A DNA stretch of 64,000 nt, from positions 959,813 to 1,023,812 of the forward strand of contig JAJEKV010000004.1 in NCBI GenBank assembly GCA_021234155.1, given 5' to 3'. Of this stretch, positions 12,148 to 23,045 are shown piece after piece (position 1 is the first letter of the stretch; every line of letters starts with the position of its first letter). The notes beneath the pieces are model-generated. The model ran no database searches, was not told the origin of the DNA, and worked only from the letters and a program-made list of their open reading frames with translations. The position numbers and the translations under genes are program-made. The DNA is from Isoetes taiwanensis. Lineage: Eukaryota > Streptophyta > Lycopodiopsida > Isoetales > Isoetaceae.

Positions 12148-12995
12148 CTAAACGAGATGTGCTCTAGATTACTTCCCTCATCGGATCTGTCAATTTTGTA
12201 GCCCCCAAACCGTATAGGGCTTGGTTATCTCATGTTTTGATTATGGTCATTTGTGATTATGATTTTGAAATATGAAATACCAGGACTCAAAGCTCTATGT
12301 AGGTTCGTCTAAGGTCTACAAATATAAAATATGGGGACTTGAACCTCTATCAAATATGGGGTATCAAAATACTTCAGTGTCTTAATAAAAATGCTTTAAC
12401 CAATACAACCAGCAAGCTAAAGTGATTACTTTTTCTATTGAAAATCTCTCTCGCTCTCTCCCTTCCCTTTTTTCCCTATGATTTCGGAATGTATGCATTC
12501 ATATCGAGTCCCCCCAGAATCCCCTGTTATTTTACTACATATTTTTAAGCGAGGTGCACCTAATTAATGCAATCATTGCATCCATCGATCCTATGGCTCA
12601 GATTGCATGTTGGGGCCTCTGGGCACCTCTGGTTTTGTTTATGGCCATTTTTTATTGAGAGCGCCTAAGATTTTGAAATATGAAATATACGTTTGCCTAA
12701 GACTTTAGAATATAAAGTATGGGTATTCAAACTTTATACGAGTTCGCCTAAGGTGAATATGGGTTTGCCAAATATGAATTGGAGAGACTTGAAACTCTAT
12801 CAAATTAAATGCCCTAATAAAAATACTCTGACCAATACAACTAACTTAGCCAATGTGGCATGACATTCTATCTATCTATTGGACGTATAATTTTTATTTA
12901 TAACAACCTATAAGATGTTTTAGGGGTATTATAGTTTTAGGAATAGTCATTTATACATCCATATGAAATCTCCCTAGAACCCCTGTTAACGTTAC
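12148..12995. mobile_element. Degenerate tandem dimer of the 449-bp element
   Basis: Two diverged head-to-tail copies, about 12148-12545 and 12546-12995. Each starts with a CTAAACGAG/TAAGCGAGGTG block, contains ATTTTGAAATATGAAATA and 'GGTTCGTCTAAGG'-like segments, and ends near CCCCTGTTATTTTACTACATA. Divergence from the 48-kb array is much greater than within that array. Together with the monomer (2.2 kb) and the pentamer (48 kb) it shows that this unit tends to form tandem arrays. Confidence 0.65.
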
Positions 12996-13340
12996 ATATT
13001 GTAATGAAAGAAAACTGGAATTGATAAATATTATAACTCATGCAATGCTTCGACATCAACTCCTCTTATAGATCCAATCCTCATATGGCTCAAGCCTTAT
13101 ATGGTACAGACCTTCTTTGGCTCATTCTCCCATAAAGCACTGTTGTTTCTTGTATTCTTCATTGGCGTTTCCTCTGAGCTGAATCTGTGATGTTGTACGG
13201 AGTCTTGGGCATAAGCATGCTGCAGTATCTACTTTTGGAACCTACCAGAGTACCTTCACTAGGTATTTCAAAAATAGGTATTGTTTTCTTGTTCGTTCTA
13301 TCAAAGCTACTTTAAAAGTTCAAAATAAGTGTCAAAGGCA

Positions 13341-13870
13341 TGCTAATTTTTTTTTTGAAGGACGAAAGCCAAAAAGTTTATTAATCAGATAAAAAGTACA
13401 AAATTCACATGCCATAGGAGCACGAGCCTAGCGCACAATGTATTACTTCAGAATAGGAGACTAACGATAAGAATCAATTTGAAGATACTGAATCCAGATG
13501 CATTCTGTCATTTCTGACTCAAGGGAGGAACACTCGTAAGCTGTCACTATCTTTTTCTGGGCCACCGTAATAATACCTCGTGCAGATGAATGAATGTCCT
13601 GAAAGATGTGGTGTCTGTGACGCTCCCATATCGACCACAAGAGCCAACCAGAACCAAGATGGAATGCCCTCTGTTTAGCTGGGCCATGCATTGGGATAGG
13701 ACGCCAAGAGGATGCATCAGCAGTGCAATGTACTGTGAAACAAACCTTGTAGCCAGGGCCTTGTTCAAAAGCATGTTAATATTGAAGGTCAAGATAGAGA
13801 CAATACTATTGGAGGTGCAAATGAATGAATCCAATTTAATACTTATTAATTATTGCGGCATCATATAAGT
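13341..13870 (-). mobile_element. L1-type LINE 3' end
   Basis: The minus strand ends in TTAATAAACTTTTTGGC...TTC and a short poly(A) (T run on the plus strand at 13349-13357). Upstream, an ORF fragment contains WLLWSIWERHRHHIFQ, resembling the 'ilW.iW..RN..iF' string at the C-terminus of plant L1-type LINEs. Frames are short and broken, so the copy is 5'-truncated and inactive. Confidence 0.6.
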
Positions 13871-15879
13871 ATCGAGTACCTAGTGTGAGATATTTTTTTA
13901 ATGTAGTTGTAGTTTTATGGTCTCTAAATAATACTCTTTTTAGGTGCATTGTAGCATGCTTATCTCCCCCCTCCCCTCCCGGGGTTTTGATTGAATAGCA
14001 TTGTGCCAGTCTTGTGGTTATAGCTCTTTGGTCTTTTTGCAGTCTGTATGGCCTAGTCCGGTTGTGTTTTGTCCCCTGTGAGCTAATGGTTGTACGATTA
14101 CTATCAGGTGAATTTTTCAGTTGGCTAATGGGCCCCTGCATTCTTTCCAACTACTTGTCGCTTCTGAAGGGCATCAAGGGAAAGCCCCCCTTAATCGAGC
14201 CTGTACATTGGAATTCTCGATCTCGGCATGGCTTCCGAGGATCCTCTTAGATCTTATCTCCTTTTCCTTGGATCATTTCTTCATTATGATACGGTGATTC
14301 TTGTATATTGGATCCAGCTTTATGGTTTGCTGACACATGACCCATGGGTGGCTCCTAACCCTTTCACATTTGACAGTTAGTGCGTTGTTATTTTTTGCGG
14401 TAATGGAGCTCTGACATTACTAGCGCTTATAGAATGGCGTGTCTTGCCAAGCTGCCAAGGTGGTCGCGTGGAGTTTTGATGTGACAACCTTAGCGGGCCA
14501 TGTTGGGGCACAGCTTGGATGGATGGCAGTACCACACTGTAGCTGTTGGGTTCGAAGGAGTGAGACTGCGGTCTTCTAGATTCCTTTGACTTGACATCCT
14601 ATTTGGGGATCTATAACCTCATTATGAATGATTGTGTGTTACTCTCGGGGTTGTCTATACGATCGGGGTATTGATTTATTTTCTTCACTCATTTGGAGTT
14701 CGTTATTGTATTCCTCTATAAGTGTTTTTATTCATGGAACACCACTTCATAGAACCTCCCCAATATGCCTTGCTCAACAACTCGCATCAAAATAAATACT
14801 AACCATCATGCCATTGGGCAATCCATAATGGTACCTAGATATAACTGAAAGATAATATGATATAGTTGTATCACAAACCAATATTTCTACATATGCTAAT
14901 TGGTGGCTTTCGTGCATTTTGGTGCTTCAATAGAATAGATAGATAGTATGGAAATTGGTTTCAACATTCTTGTCTTTTGGTTAACGTTGCCTCTTTGTGA
15001 CACATCTCATTTCCTTTCTAGTGGGCCTCTGGTTGTTGCAAAATGGAAGACCCATCCCATACTTTCTCATTAAAGCAGGTTGTAACACCTAGGAACATCA
15101 AGTAGTATCACATCAAAGGAAATGACTAAAATGGAGAAAACATTAGGCCTGATATTATGGGGGCAATGCTACCACATATGTAACGTGTACAAAGGTAAAT
15201 ATACATATCATACACTAAGACCTACTATGAAAAAAAAAAGCCAATGTAGTATTTATATAGGCAAACAGCATAGGAAGTATCTAGAAGAGTAGACGCTGAA
15301 GAGTATTTTTGCATCTAGAAGAAAGCAATTGGTAATGGGATGTAGCAATATCGCCATTACTACAAGAATTAAAGACCTTTGGAAAAAATTTCAAAGAGAA
15401 AAATGCCATATTAAGGAAGCAATGAATGTTTTAAACTAGCTTCTTGAAGACTATAGCTTGAAGTTATGGGCTATAATTTGATAATCATTGTTACTCTAGA
15501 ACTCAGACTTGTTGTTGAGCTTTGGAAAACTTTTTTACCCATTTGCTCTTATCCAAGGGAGCACTGTTCTCTTTTATTTCATTGACATCCATGGTGGGTG
15601 ATGTTGATTAACCTTATTTTAAGGAATGCCAGAGTGGGAAAGAAAAAGCATAACAATCTAAGGAATGGATTTCTATCTTGCTAAGATGGGGTTTTCTTAT
15701 AATAAAACAGGGAGTCTAAGGGCCGAAATGGGCAAGAAATTTAGACTCTAAAGGTAAGGTTATCAGTCTGGCCTAGGAGGATAACCAAAAATGCGTGACT
15801 GAGGTTGTATGTCCGAGGCCAGATATTTGGCATATGAAGGCCAATAACCACCTTATCGGTCTTATATGGGTGAAATCCT

Positions 15880-16344
15880 CTAGTACCGATAACGATAACT
15901 AGTTATCAGCCTACACCAATAGCCTACACCAATAGTGATAACCAAAAAAACAAAGACTCTCCCTTTTCAGTGAAGAGTCCGATAAGGACAAGGGGTCTAA
16001 ACCACTGTTGGGCAAATTCCGGGCTACAGAAGGTTTGTTCCGGTTGAAACTAAGAATTTCCGGTTGAGTTAGCGCATTGCAGGAAAAATTCCGATAGATT
16101 TTTATGTATATTTGTATAAGAGTAATACAAATTTCCGATTGGGAACTGAAAATACCTGGCTATTCGATGAAAGAGTAGGCAAATTTCGATTGGGTTTAAA
16201 AACTTTGCCCAATACTGGTCTAAACTTTGAAGAAAGTGCGGTGTAAAATAAAGCAACACAAAAAATCTATGTAGGCTAGGTGATATTTGAGCAGGGACGT
16301 GGCAGACGGGGAGCCTATTTGCTGGGGATAAGTTAGTTGCAAAA
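15880..16344 (+). promoter_or_regulatory. Upstream region of the SOUL gene with repeated short motifs
   Basis: The perfect palindrome GATAACTAGTTATC lies near 15894. AGCCTACACCAAT follows twice in tandem, and between 16015 and 16200 a word close to AATTTCCGRTTG occurs about five times. No clear TATA box could be assigned. The repetition may be regulatory or simply decayed repeats. Confidence 0.3.
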
Positions 16345-17429
16345 ATGCAAGGCAAGGCGATGGCGATGGCGCTGGCGATGGTGGCAATTGCAGTGAGTGT
16401 GTTAGTGGCGGGAGCGTATGGGCGGGAGTTAGAATTGGATGGAGTATTGAGTGTGTCCACAGATTTAGATTTGCTGCTCCAAAGTGGAGCGCAGGACGAA
16501 TACTGTGGACCGGAGCTGTCCATCGAAACCGCCCAATGCACAGTCCTCAAGAAGACCCCCTCCTACGAAATCCGCCAGTACCCCGCAGGCCAGGTTCGCC
16601 CATTTCTTGCCCTTTTCTGCCCTTTGCTTTTCCCCCATTTCATCTTCCATTTTTTTATTTTTTATTTTTTTTTTCCCCACAGATTTGGGTTTCCACCCTT
16701 GTCAATGCCTCCTTCGATGAATCCAAATACACTGGTTTCTATCGGCTCTTTTATTTCATCTCTGGGAAGAATTCACGTGCCGAGAAGATTGAAATGACCG
16801 CACCTGTCCTCATTTGGCCCGAACCCAATCACCATGGTTATGTTATCTCATTCTTTGTCCCGCACAGGTTAGTTCTTATCTCTCGATAATCAGATAATCA
16901 ATTCAGTTCAATTCAATTCAATTGGGTTGTCTTCATCTAGGAACTAGAATTTACTAGATTGATAACATAGGAAGGGGCTTTGAAAAATCGAGGTAGCCAA
17001 ACAAACTTATAAACATTGCTCTTTGCCTTTGATTGAAGTGAGTAGCTGCTAGCTCTTTAACTATATTCAAATAGGATGTGTGTTTATAAACTTTTTTAGC
17101 ATTATGGTGAATATAATACTTTATCTTTCCCTCTATTTTTTATGTGTTTGCTTCTTGCAACCAGGTTTAAATCTGTTGAAGACTTGCCCAAGCCGCTAGA
17201 TAGTACCGTCTTTTTCCATGTAGAGGAAGAAGTAAATCGTGCAGTGGTTGGTCCTTTTGGTGGTTTTCCAACATTGTCTGACTATCAAGAGAAGTGGAAA
17301 CAATTGAAGGGAGTCTTGGATAGAGATGAAGTGAAGTATAATGAATTGTCTGTTACATATCTTGGATACAGTAGCCCTTTCCAATTTGTGGGGAGGAAAC
17401 AAGAAGTCTTTGTCAACTTATCCACATAG
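16345..17429 (+). CDS. SOUL family heme-binding protein with signal peptide
   Basis: Three exons: 16345-16593, 16683-16867 and 17165-17429. All introns are GT-AG; the phases join in frame and give 232 residues, a normal length for a plant SOUL protein. The product starts with about 10 residues containing Lys, then a hydrophobic Ala/Val-rich segment (residues ~6-25), consistent with a cleaved secretory signal peptide. The SOUL domain follows from about residue 55 to the C-terminus. Recognisable SOUL strings are YEIRQYP (residues ~74-80), EKIEMTAPV, ISFFVP and the 'LP.P.D..V' block (DLPKPLDSTV). Known SOUL/HBP proteins bind heme or other tetrapyrroles. The signal peptide suggests endomembrane or vacuolar rather than plastid location (inference). 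The first Met precedes the signal directly. It is the only intact host gene here; a TRIM lies 208 bp downstream. Confidence 0.93.
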
Positions 17430-17637
17430 AGGTGCTTACTCAAGACCTTATATACTACGGTATGTACAATAAGAATGCATATACTACTATATTTACCTGC
17501 AAACATATATTCAAGTGTCTCGAGCGACCCACCTTTTGCATAAAATATTGGTATACATCGACAATGAGCTTGCCTTAGTAGGTAATAATCATCTTGCTAT
17601 ATATAACTAGTTTGTTGATATAAACCTTTGTGCAAGT

Positions 17638-18556
17638 TGATAAATTACAGAAATGAAGGAGATGAATTGATCAGAGTGGCTGGAAAAACCCCAGCCGTGG
17701 TTTACAATATATAGATTTATGAACAGACAAAAATGAAACGACATAACTGTATATTGGTGTCGATTCATGTGGATTGCCCTGCTGGCAGATCCATTCCATT
17801 GATCCAGGATGTATGATCATCCTTTCCTCAACACTCCCCCTTGATCAGCATCCGATCAAGCGTCCTAGGAGTTCTAACCTGCTCCCCCTTGCTCTACAAT
17901 CCCTTCTGGATTGCAGGTGTGCACATAGCCATGCACCCAAGCCTCTTATGGGCTTCTTCTGATTCACTTCCTGAACCAGGCTCCAAAGGGAAAAACAACT
18001 TAGTGACAGGAAATGCATACCAACAAGATTTGATTCTCTGCAATTTGCTTCCATGCTCTGCATCTGATTTGTGGGGACTCTGGTGCTCCGCTTTGAGCAA
18101 ATTTTTCCCCATCGTCTCACAGAACAGAAGCAAATCTCGACTGCAGCATATCCCAAGATGCATGCAGGCATCTAGGTCTTCAATACATGGATTTGGAATG
18201 AAAAGAATAAGGAAATAATACCTCCAATTTCTTCAATTCTAATTTGGAGCTCTTGGTCTTCATTATCTACACATTAATCTCCGTCATAGCAGGTCCCAGG
18301 GCTGCTCTACAGCAGCCACGAATCCTTCAGATCTTCTAAGCCATCTCTGACTCTGATACCATGATAAATTATAGAAATGAAGGAGATGAATTGATCAGAG
18401 TGGCCGAAAAAACCCAGCCGTGGTTTACAATATATAGATGTATGAGCATACAAAAATGAAACGACATAACTGTATATTGGTGTCGATTCATGTGGATTGC
18501 CCTGCTGGCACATCCATTCTGTTGATCCAGGATGCGTGATCATCCTTTCCTCAACA
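17638..18556 (-). mobile_element. Complete TRIM (miniature LTR retrotransposon)
   Basis: Two ~195-bp direct repeats (17638-17833 and 18362-18556) begin TG and end CA. They flank ~530 bp with no retrotransposon ORF. On the minus strand the left end of the internal region is TGGTATCAGAGTCAGAGATGG (18361-18341), the classic primer-binding site for initiator tRNA-Met, directly abutting the LTR. At the other end AAGGGGGAG (17842-17834) is the polypurine tract, directly abutting the 3' LTR. The target duplication is CAAGT (17633-17637 and 18557-18561). Size and lack of coding capacity define a TRIM. The two LTRs differ at only a few per cent of sites, so the insertion is fairly recent. Confidence 0.93.
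18341..18361 (-). promoter_or_regulatory. Primer-binding site (tRNA-iMet) of the TRIM
   Basis: On the minus strand it begins TGGTATCAGAG immediately after the 5' LTR. This is the standard plant LTR-retrotransposon PBS complementary to the initiator tRNA-Met 3' end. Confidence 0.93.
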
Positions 18557-18883
18557 CAAGTGAGGCCAAGCTCATTGTTGTTTGTATGCCATGTCCTATT
18601 ATGTCATTCACATCTTATACCATGTCGAAATGTGTTTTCATGTCCTCACCCTCCATGTCATGTGCCTCTATGTCACTCACATTCCATATCATTTTATTAC
18701 ACGTCATAGGAAATAGGATGCACGTGCATTTCACCATTGCCTTTATCATTAGCTTTTGTCTAGTCACCAATATTTGTTTATTATTAGTTGTTCCCTAGTT
18801 TGTCAATCATTAGTTTTTGCTTGATTAATGAATTTTCCTATCACCTTGTCAAATCACCAAATAAGCAATGATCATATGGCAAA

Positions 18884-19135
18884 GATGGTTTTTTTATCTC
18901 TTGTTTAAAGGATGCAAAAGTTTATTAATCAACAGAAATAACATACACAGATGAAGGATTGAAAACTCAGTAGAGAAAATGTGCACTAGAGCAGAACCAC
19001 TCGCCACCTTTGCAGCACGCATGGCTTGGACATGAAATGACAATAAGACATCTAAAAGCCAAAGTTGCTTCCACATGATGAGTTGGACAACTTTTGAAAT
19101 ATGACATGTCAGATCTTTCTTTGCATTTCTCATGC
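18884..19135 (-). mobile_element. Fragment resembling an L1-type LINE 3' end
   Basis: On the minus strand the sequence ends TTGATTAATAAACTTTTGCATCC...AAAAAAA, matching the terminal architecture of the copy at 13341-13870. The upstream frame contains a WLLDVLLSFH-like string. No target duplication found. Confidence 0.4.
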
Positions 19136-19561
19136 CTAGTTGGCTAATTTGACATGTTACTTTTTGTCATACTTGATGTGTCTTTGAATTGTCTCCTTTT
19201 CTTGGTTCATAATATGGAAGGTGACTTGTTGGGTTGGGATTGGTATTGTCCTCGTGCAGGCACGTTATAGGTTGGTGTATCATGTGGATGCAATTGTTGT
19301 GCCTGACTTCTGTCGGTCGGTCCGTCCGTCCGTCATGGCTAGAACTTCTCATGGTGATAGTTGAAACTCTCCCTCTCGCGCTCGACAATATGTGTCAAAG
19401 TTGAAATCAACCCCCAGTTTTTCCATGGTTTGGAGAGTAGAGTTCATTTGGGTTGCTATGCGACTTAAATGGTTGCTTATGAAGTCTCCATTGGTCTCAT
19501 TGTTATTACTGCATTAATCTGTGTAGGTTCTTGTAATTTCAGTGAGATTGTCAGCCATTGA

Positions 19562-19822
19562 CCTAGGGAATACATAGAAAAGTCGCCTCAAGATCTGTCT
19601 TCTCAGGCTTACCGTACCAGCTTTAGCGCCTTTGGCTCCAATAAATATGAAGGTCGCCTCTCCTGTGTTGTTCTGGCCACCCCCACTGTTGAAACTAAGA
19701 ATGTTATTAGTCCTGAACCAGAAGAGGAAGCCTTGTTCTATTCCACTAGTTCAGTTGCTATCTACCCTGGTGAAGAAAGAGAATTGCCTGAAGCTGTGCG
19801 TGATAGATATTCTATTATATAG
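19562..19822 (+). other. Open frame without ATG, possible exon fragment
   Basis: An 87-codon frame runs from a TGA just upstream to TAG at 19820-19822. The translation is of normal composition (YRTSFSAFGSNKYEGRLS; EPEEEALFYSTSSVAIYPGE) and does not look like random non-coding translation. A possible acceptor (TTTCAG, about 19541) lies upstream. I do not recognise the protein. It ends where the 3' end of the adjacent minus-strand LINE begins, so it could be the exon of a gene truncated by that insertion. Confidence 0.35.
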
Positions 19823-20290
19823 AAGGAAGAAAGGAAGGAAGTATATTTTAACATCCGCGGAGGGCAAACCGGCCTATGAGACGGTATACGCACTAACAAA
19901 GAAGATAAAAACCACACCGAAAATACAAATGCTTCTATACAATGTGTCGCTACTACTGGGATGAAAAAACCCCTATGTGGGAGGAAAAAACCTGGTAGTA
20001 GGCTCTCAGATCCCCTGTCCCGTAATAGATACTACGGTAGACCTGCAAATTGTAGGACATGAGACATGCAAGCATCAACGATGCCAGCAAGTGATACAAC
20101 GGTGTCTCGGAGCATCTAAGATCAGCAGTGTTGCTCGGATGTGCATATATGTCGGACACTCCTGCAGAGCATGGTGCTCATCCTCTACTATTTGCATGTG
20201 GCAACACTGGCATATTCTCTCATGCCGGGGGATTCTCTACGCTTCACCCGTACTCCAGCGACGTGTTCCAATTCTGAGATGATGGGACCC
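19823..20290 (-). pseudogene. LINE #1, C-terminal part (zinc-knuckle) and 3' tail
   Basis: On the minus strand this encodes the conserved LINE ORF2 C-terminus: a GSH.LRI block, RW, then a C-x2-C...H-x4-C zinc-knuckle-like motif (ICQCCH, VEDEHHALQECP). It is colinear with the LINE at 53.26-53.40 kb (MGSHDLRI; ICRICDTGEVEDENHMINACP). An in-frame TAG precedes the knuckle. The segment is separated from the rest of the LINE (27511-28366) by the composite LTR element. The last 5 bases (GACCC, 20286-20290) are the target duplication. Confidence 0.88.
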
Positions 20291-22770
20291 TGTTAGCCTA
20301 AAACCTGGAATTTTAGTCTAACCTCAAAGGAAGTGCAAACAAACTGGTCAGGACCTCCAGATCACTTAGGGTGATCAATCCTCGATCATATAAAGCAAAA
20401 GAACTCAATTTGAAATGCTAGATTTCTCAAAATCACTACAGTCCCTGAAGCAAAAAAAACTGTCAGAACAAAAATCAGTTTAGCAGTCACACCCTTTAAG
20501 ATTTTTGAGTTTTGATTTTTGGTATGGTTTATAGACAAGTGGAGGAAGCTACTGGTGAAAGTCTGACTCGATTTGGATAGAGGAAGGCCAAGAAAATCTA
20601 TGTCAAAGTTCAGTAAAAAATTGGTCAATGCCAAAACAGAGAGCCAAAATTTGCAAATATAGTTTGGTGATGAATCTTGAGTTGGAATTTGTATAAACAG
20701 CTTCAAAATAAACTCTAGATCATGTGCATAAGGTTTTCTTGACAAGCAAACACTATGATATTTACTGAGATGGGCCAAAGTCTCGATTTCTGTCACAGTT
20801 TATGACAGTTATGGAAAAAACTATTTTTTCTTTGTTTTCTTTACATATAAGCAATACTCAAACCTTTTAAAGAATGGGACACGACTATTTAATTTGGATT
20901 CTACTTTAAATATCTGGTTTCTATTAGTTTAGACAGGCAGAACAACTTGAAACAAAAGAAGATGGAAACACTATTTGTCCAGGCAATGAATATGCATTCA
21001 AATCATAAGATATCACAGGAGTTTAGAATTCTCAGCAAGTAATACCCAGGATAATGCTTGAGAACAGATCCCAAGGCATTGTCAACTTCTGAAAACCCAA
21101 AAATTATCAGAAAGAGAAAATAATAAGATAATTTGAGTAGCAGTAGGAGTTTTGATGTCAAATAAGTCACAACAGAGTCGGTCTTCAATCAAAATACAGT
21201 CAATCTTCAATCTCGAGCAGGATTAGCAGAATTTGAGGTAGAACAGATCAAGAGAATATCAGGAATATAGAAATCGCCCAGATCACAGAGGTATATCTCC
21301 GAGGGGGGTGATGATTTGATCTGTGATGCTGGCTTAAGAACTGTTCTTCCCCAAAACTAGCTCGGCCGAGTGATTTTAGGCCTAATTTGAGCAATTTCTA
21401 TCAAACCAAGTGCCACAGAGGATCACCGAGGTCTCGGAAAAGGTTCAGGAGCTGATTTCGGGAGAAAATTGGCGGGATTCAATCAAGTTATGGCACGAAT
21501 TGGCCAGATTTAGCAGGTTCCCCTATTTCTTAGGGTTCATCGAAAAATTCTTGAAGGCCATATATCCCACAGGCTAAAATGATTCTGGAGGCTCATGTAT
21601 ATAAGGCTTAATGCTGACCCAGCTAATAACTGTGCGTGCCACGCAGAGGGGACACCCAGCCCGTGTCTGGCCCCCACGCCCTGCTGCCACGTGGAAATGA
21701 GAATGGAAATGGGGGGGGTGACGTGGAATGATGTAGAAATAGATAGGGTAAATAGGCTAGAATAGGTTTTTTCTTTTTTATTTTTATGGCACGCATCCCA
21801 AGAAATAATATTTGAGGAATTTTCCAAAGTCTTTTTTGAATTTTGGAAAGGCCAACATAGCTATTTTTTGCCAAGCTCCAAATCTAGAGTGTTTTCAAGT
21901 CAAATTGAGATACTTGAAATTTTGCCCATTTTGACCATGGTCAATGAGTTTTCAACCTTGGGAATGGTGAAAAAATCATAGGAAGAGGGTGAAAAGATAG
22001 GAAAAAAAAAAAAAAAAAAAGCTATGGCGGGATTTGGGGAAATAAGATGAAAGTAAAATTCAAGCCTCCTTGCTCTTGAAGTTTTTCATGATCTCTTGAG
22101 AGCAATTCACAAGTGGAGGTGAGGCCAATAAAAATATAGGTAGTGAAGTAATGAAAGAAGGCATGACAAGGTGGAAATGGGGTATAAAAAAGATGAAAGG
22201 AAAGTGGATATGGAATGGATGAAATGGATAAAGGATGGAAACCCCTCAGTAGCACATGATCTTATCTCCAAAGCTCAAATCATACCTCATAACTTTGCTC
22301 AAGGCCCTAGGGTCTTCCAAACTTCTAAAAGGTCTTCCAATCTTCAAGGCCTAAACAAGAGCAAAATTCACCTTTAAAGTGACATCTTCATAGGTGTGAC
22401 TTCCAAACCATTGGTGCAACTCCATTTAGCTCCATATGAGTAAATATGAGCAACATGCTTATAACTCCTTGTATAGCTTGCTATATCCTTTGCCTGGTCT
22501 TCAAGAAATAAGAATGTAACTAGAAAATTTCCTCAAAGGAAAGAATTAGGCTATACAACCAAGATCCCAAGGGTCTTCCAAACTTGAGCCAATTTCTTCC
22601 AAACTCTAGCAGGATCAAAATAACACTAACTCTTACCATATGAGTAATAGGAAAGTAACTTAAGATGAAACCTCAAAAGAAACCACAAGTCTTCCAAACT
22701 CTGACAAGTATCTTCCAATCTTGAAACTCTAGGTATCATGATGGTCCATGTTGCCCAAAAAGGGGCAACA
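20291..22770 (-). repeat. LTR-A, inverted copy (left palindrome arm)
   Basis: 2480 bp, near-identical in inverted orientation to 23046-25498. On the minus strand it starts TGTTGCCCC and ends GGCTAACA. It carries an A20 tract at 22001-22020 (about T10 in the other arm) and a GC-rich patch (21630-21700) where the arms disagree. A TATATA box lies on the minus strand near 21600. A 136-codon frame (20796-20386) is identical in both arms but resembles nothing known. Confidence 0.9.
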
Positions 22771-23045
22771 TCTTTATATGTAGAGGTTCATCCACTTTGA
22801 TTATCATTGTCATATGCAGGTTCATCCACTTCTTCTCCATATTCACCTGTCTTGAGTTGTCCTACCCTCCATTTGATCTTATTTTCTTATCACTCTCTCC
22901 ATTACCTTATACTCTGCCTCATATTTCCCACCACTGCAGAGTAATTCTATTCCCTCCACCACTTGTTGATATTTTGAAGACCTTCAGTTAGCATTTCTTT
23001 CCTTTGAGGCTGAGGGGACCAGCCTCATTCTTTCCTTTGAGGAGA
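22771..23045. other. Spacer of the palindrome, with polypurine-type hairpin
   Basis: Unique 275 bp between the arms. Near its right end a stem GAGGCT/AGCCTC (23006-23026) holds a GAGGGGACC loop. It is followed by pyrimidine-rich sequence and GAGGAGA just before LTR-A. The same loop on a different stem precedes LTR-B. No ORF is of interest. Confidence 0.7.

Noticed and set aside
16050-16680. Minus-strand ORFs overlapping the SOUL gene
   Set aside because: They are shadows of the promoter, exon 1 and a T-rich intron; no motif.
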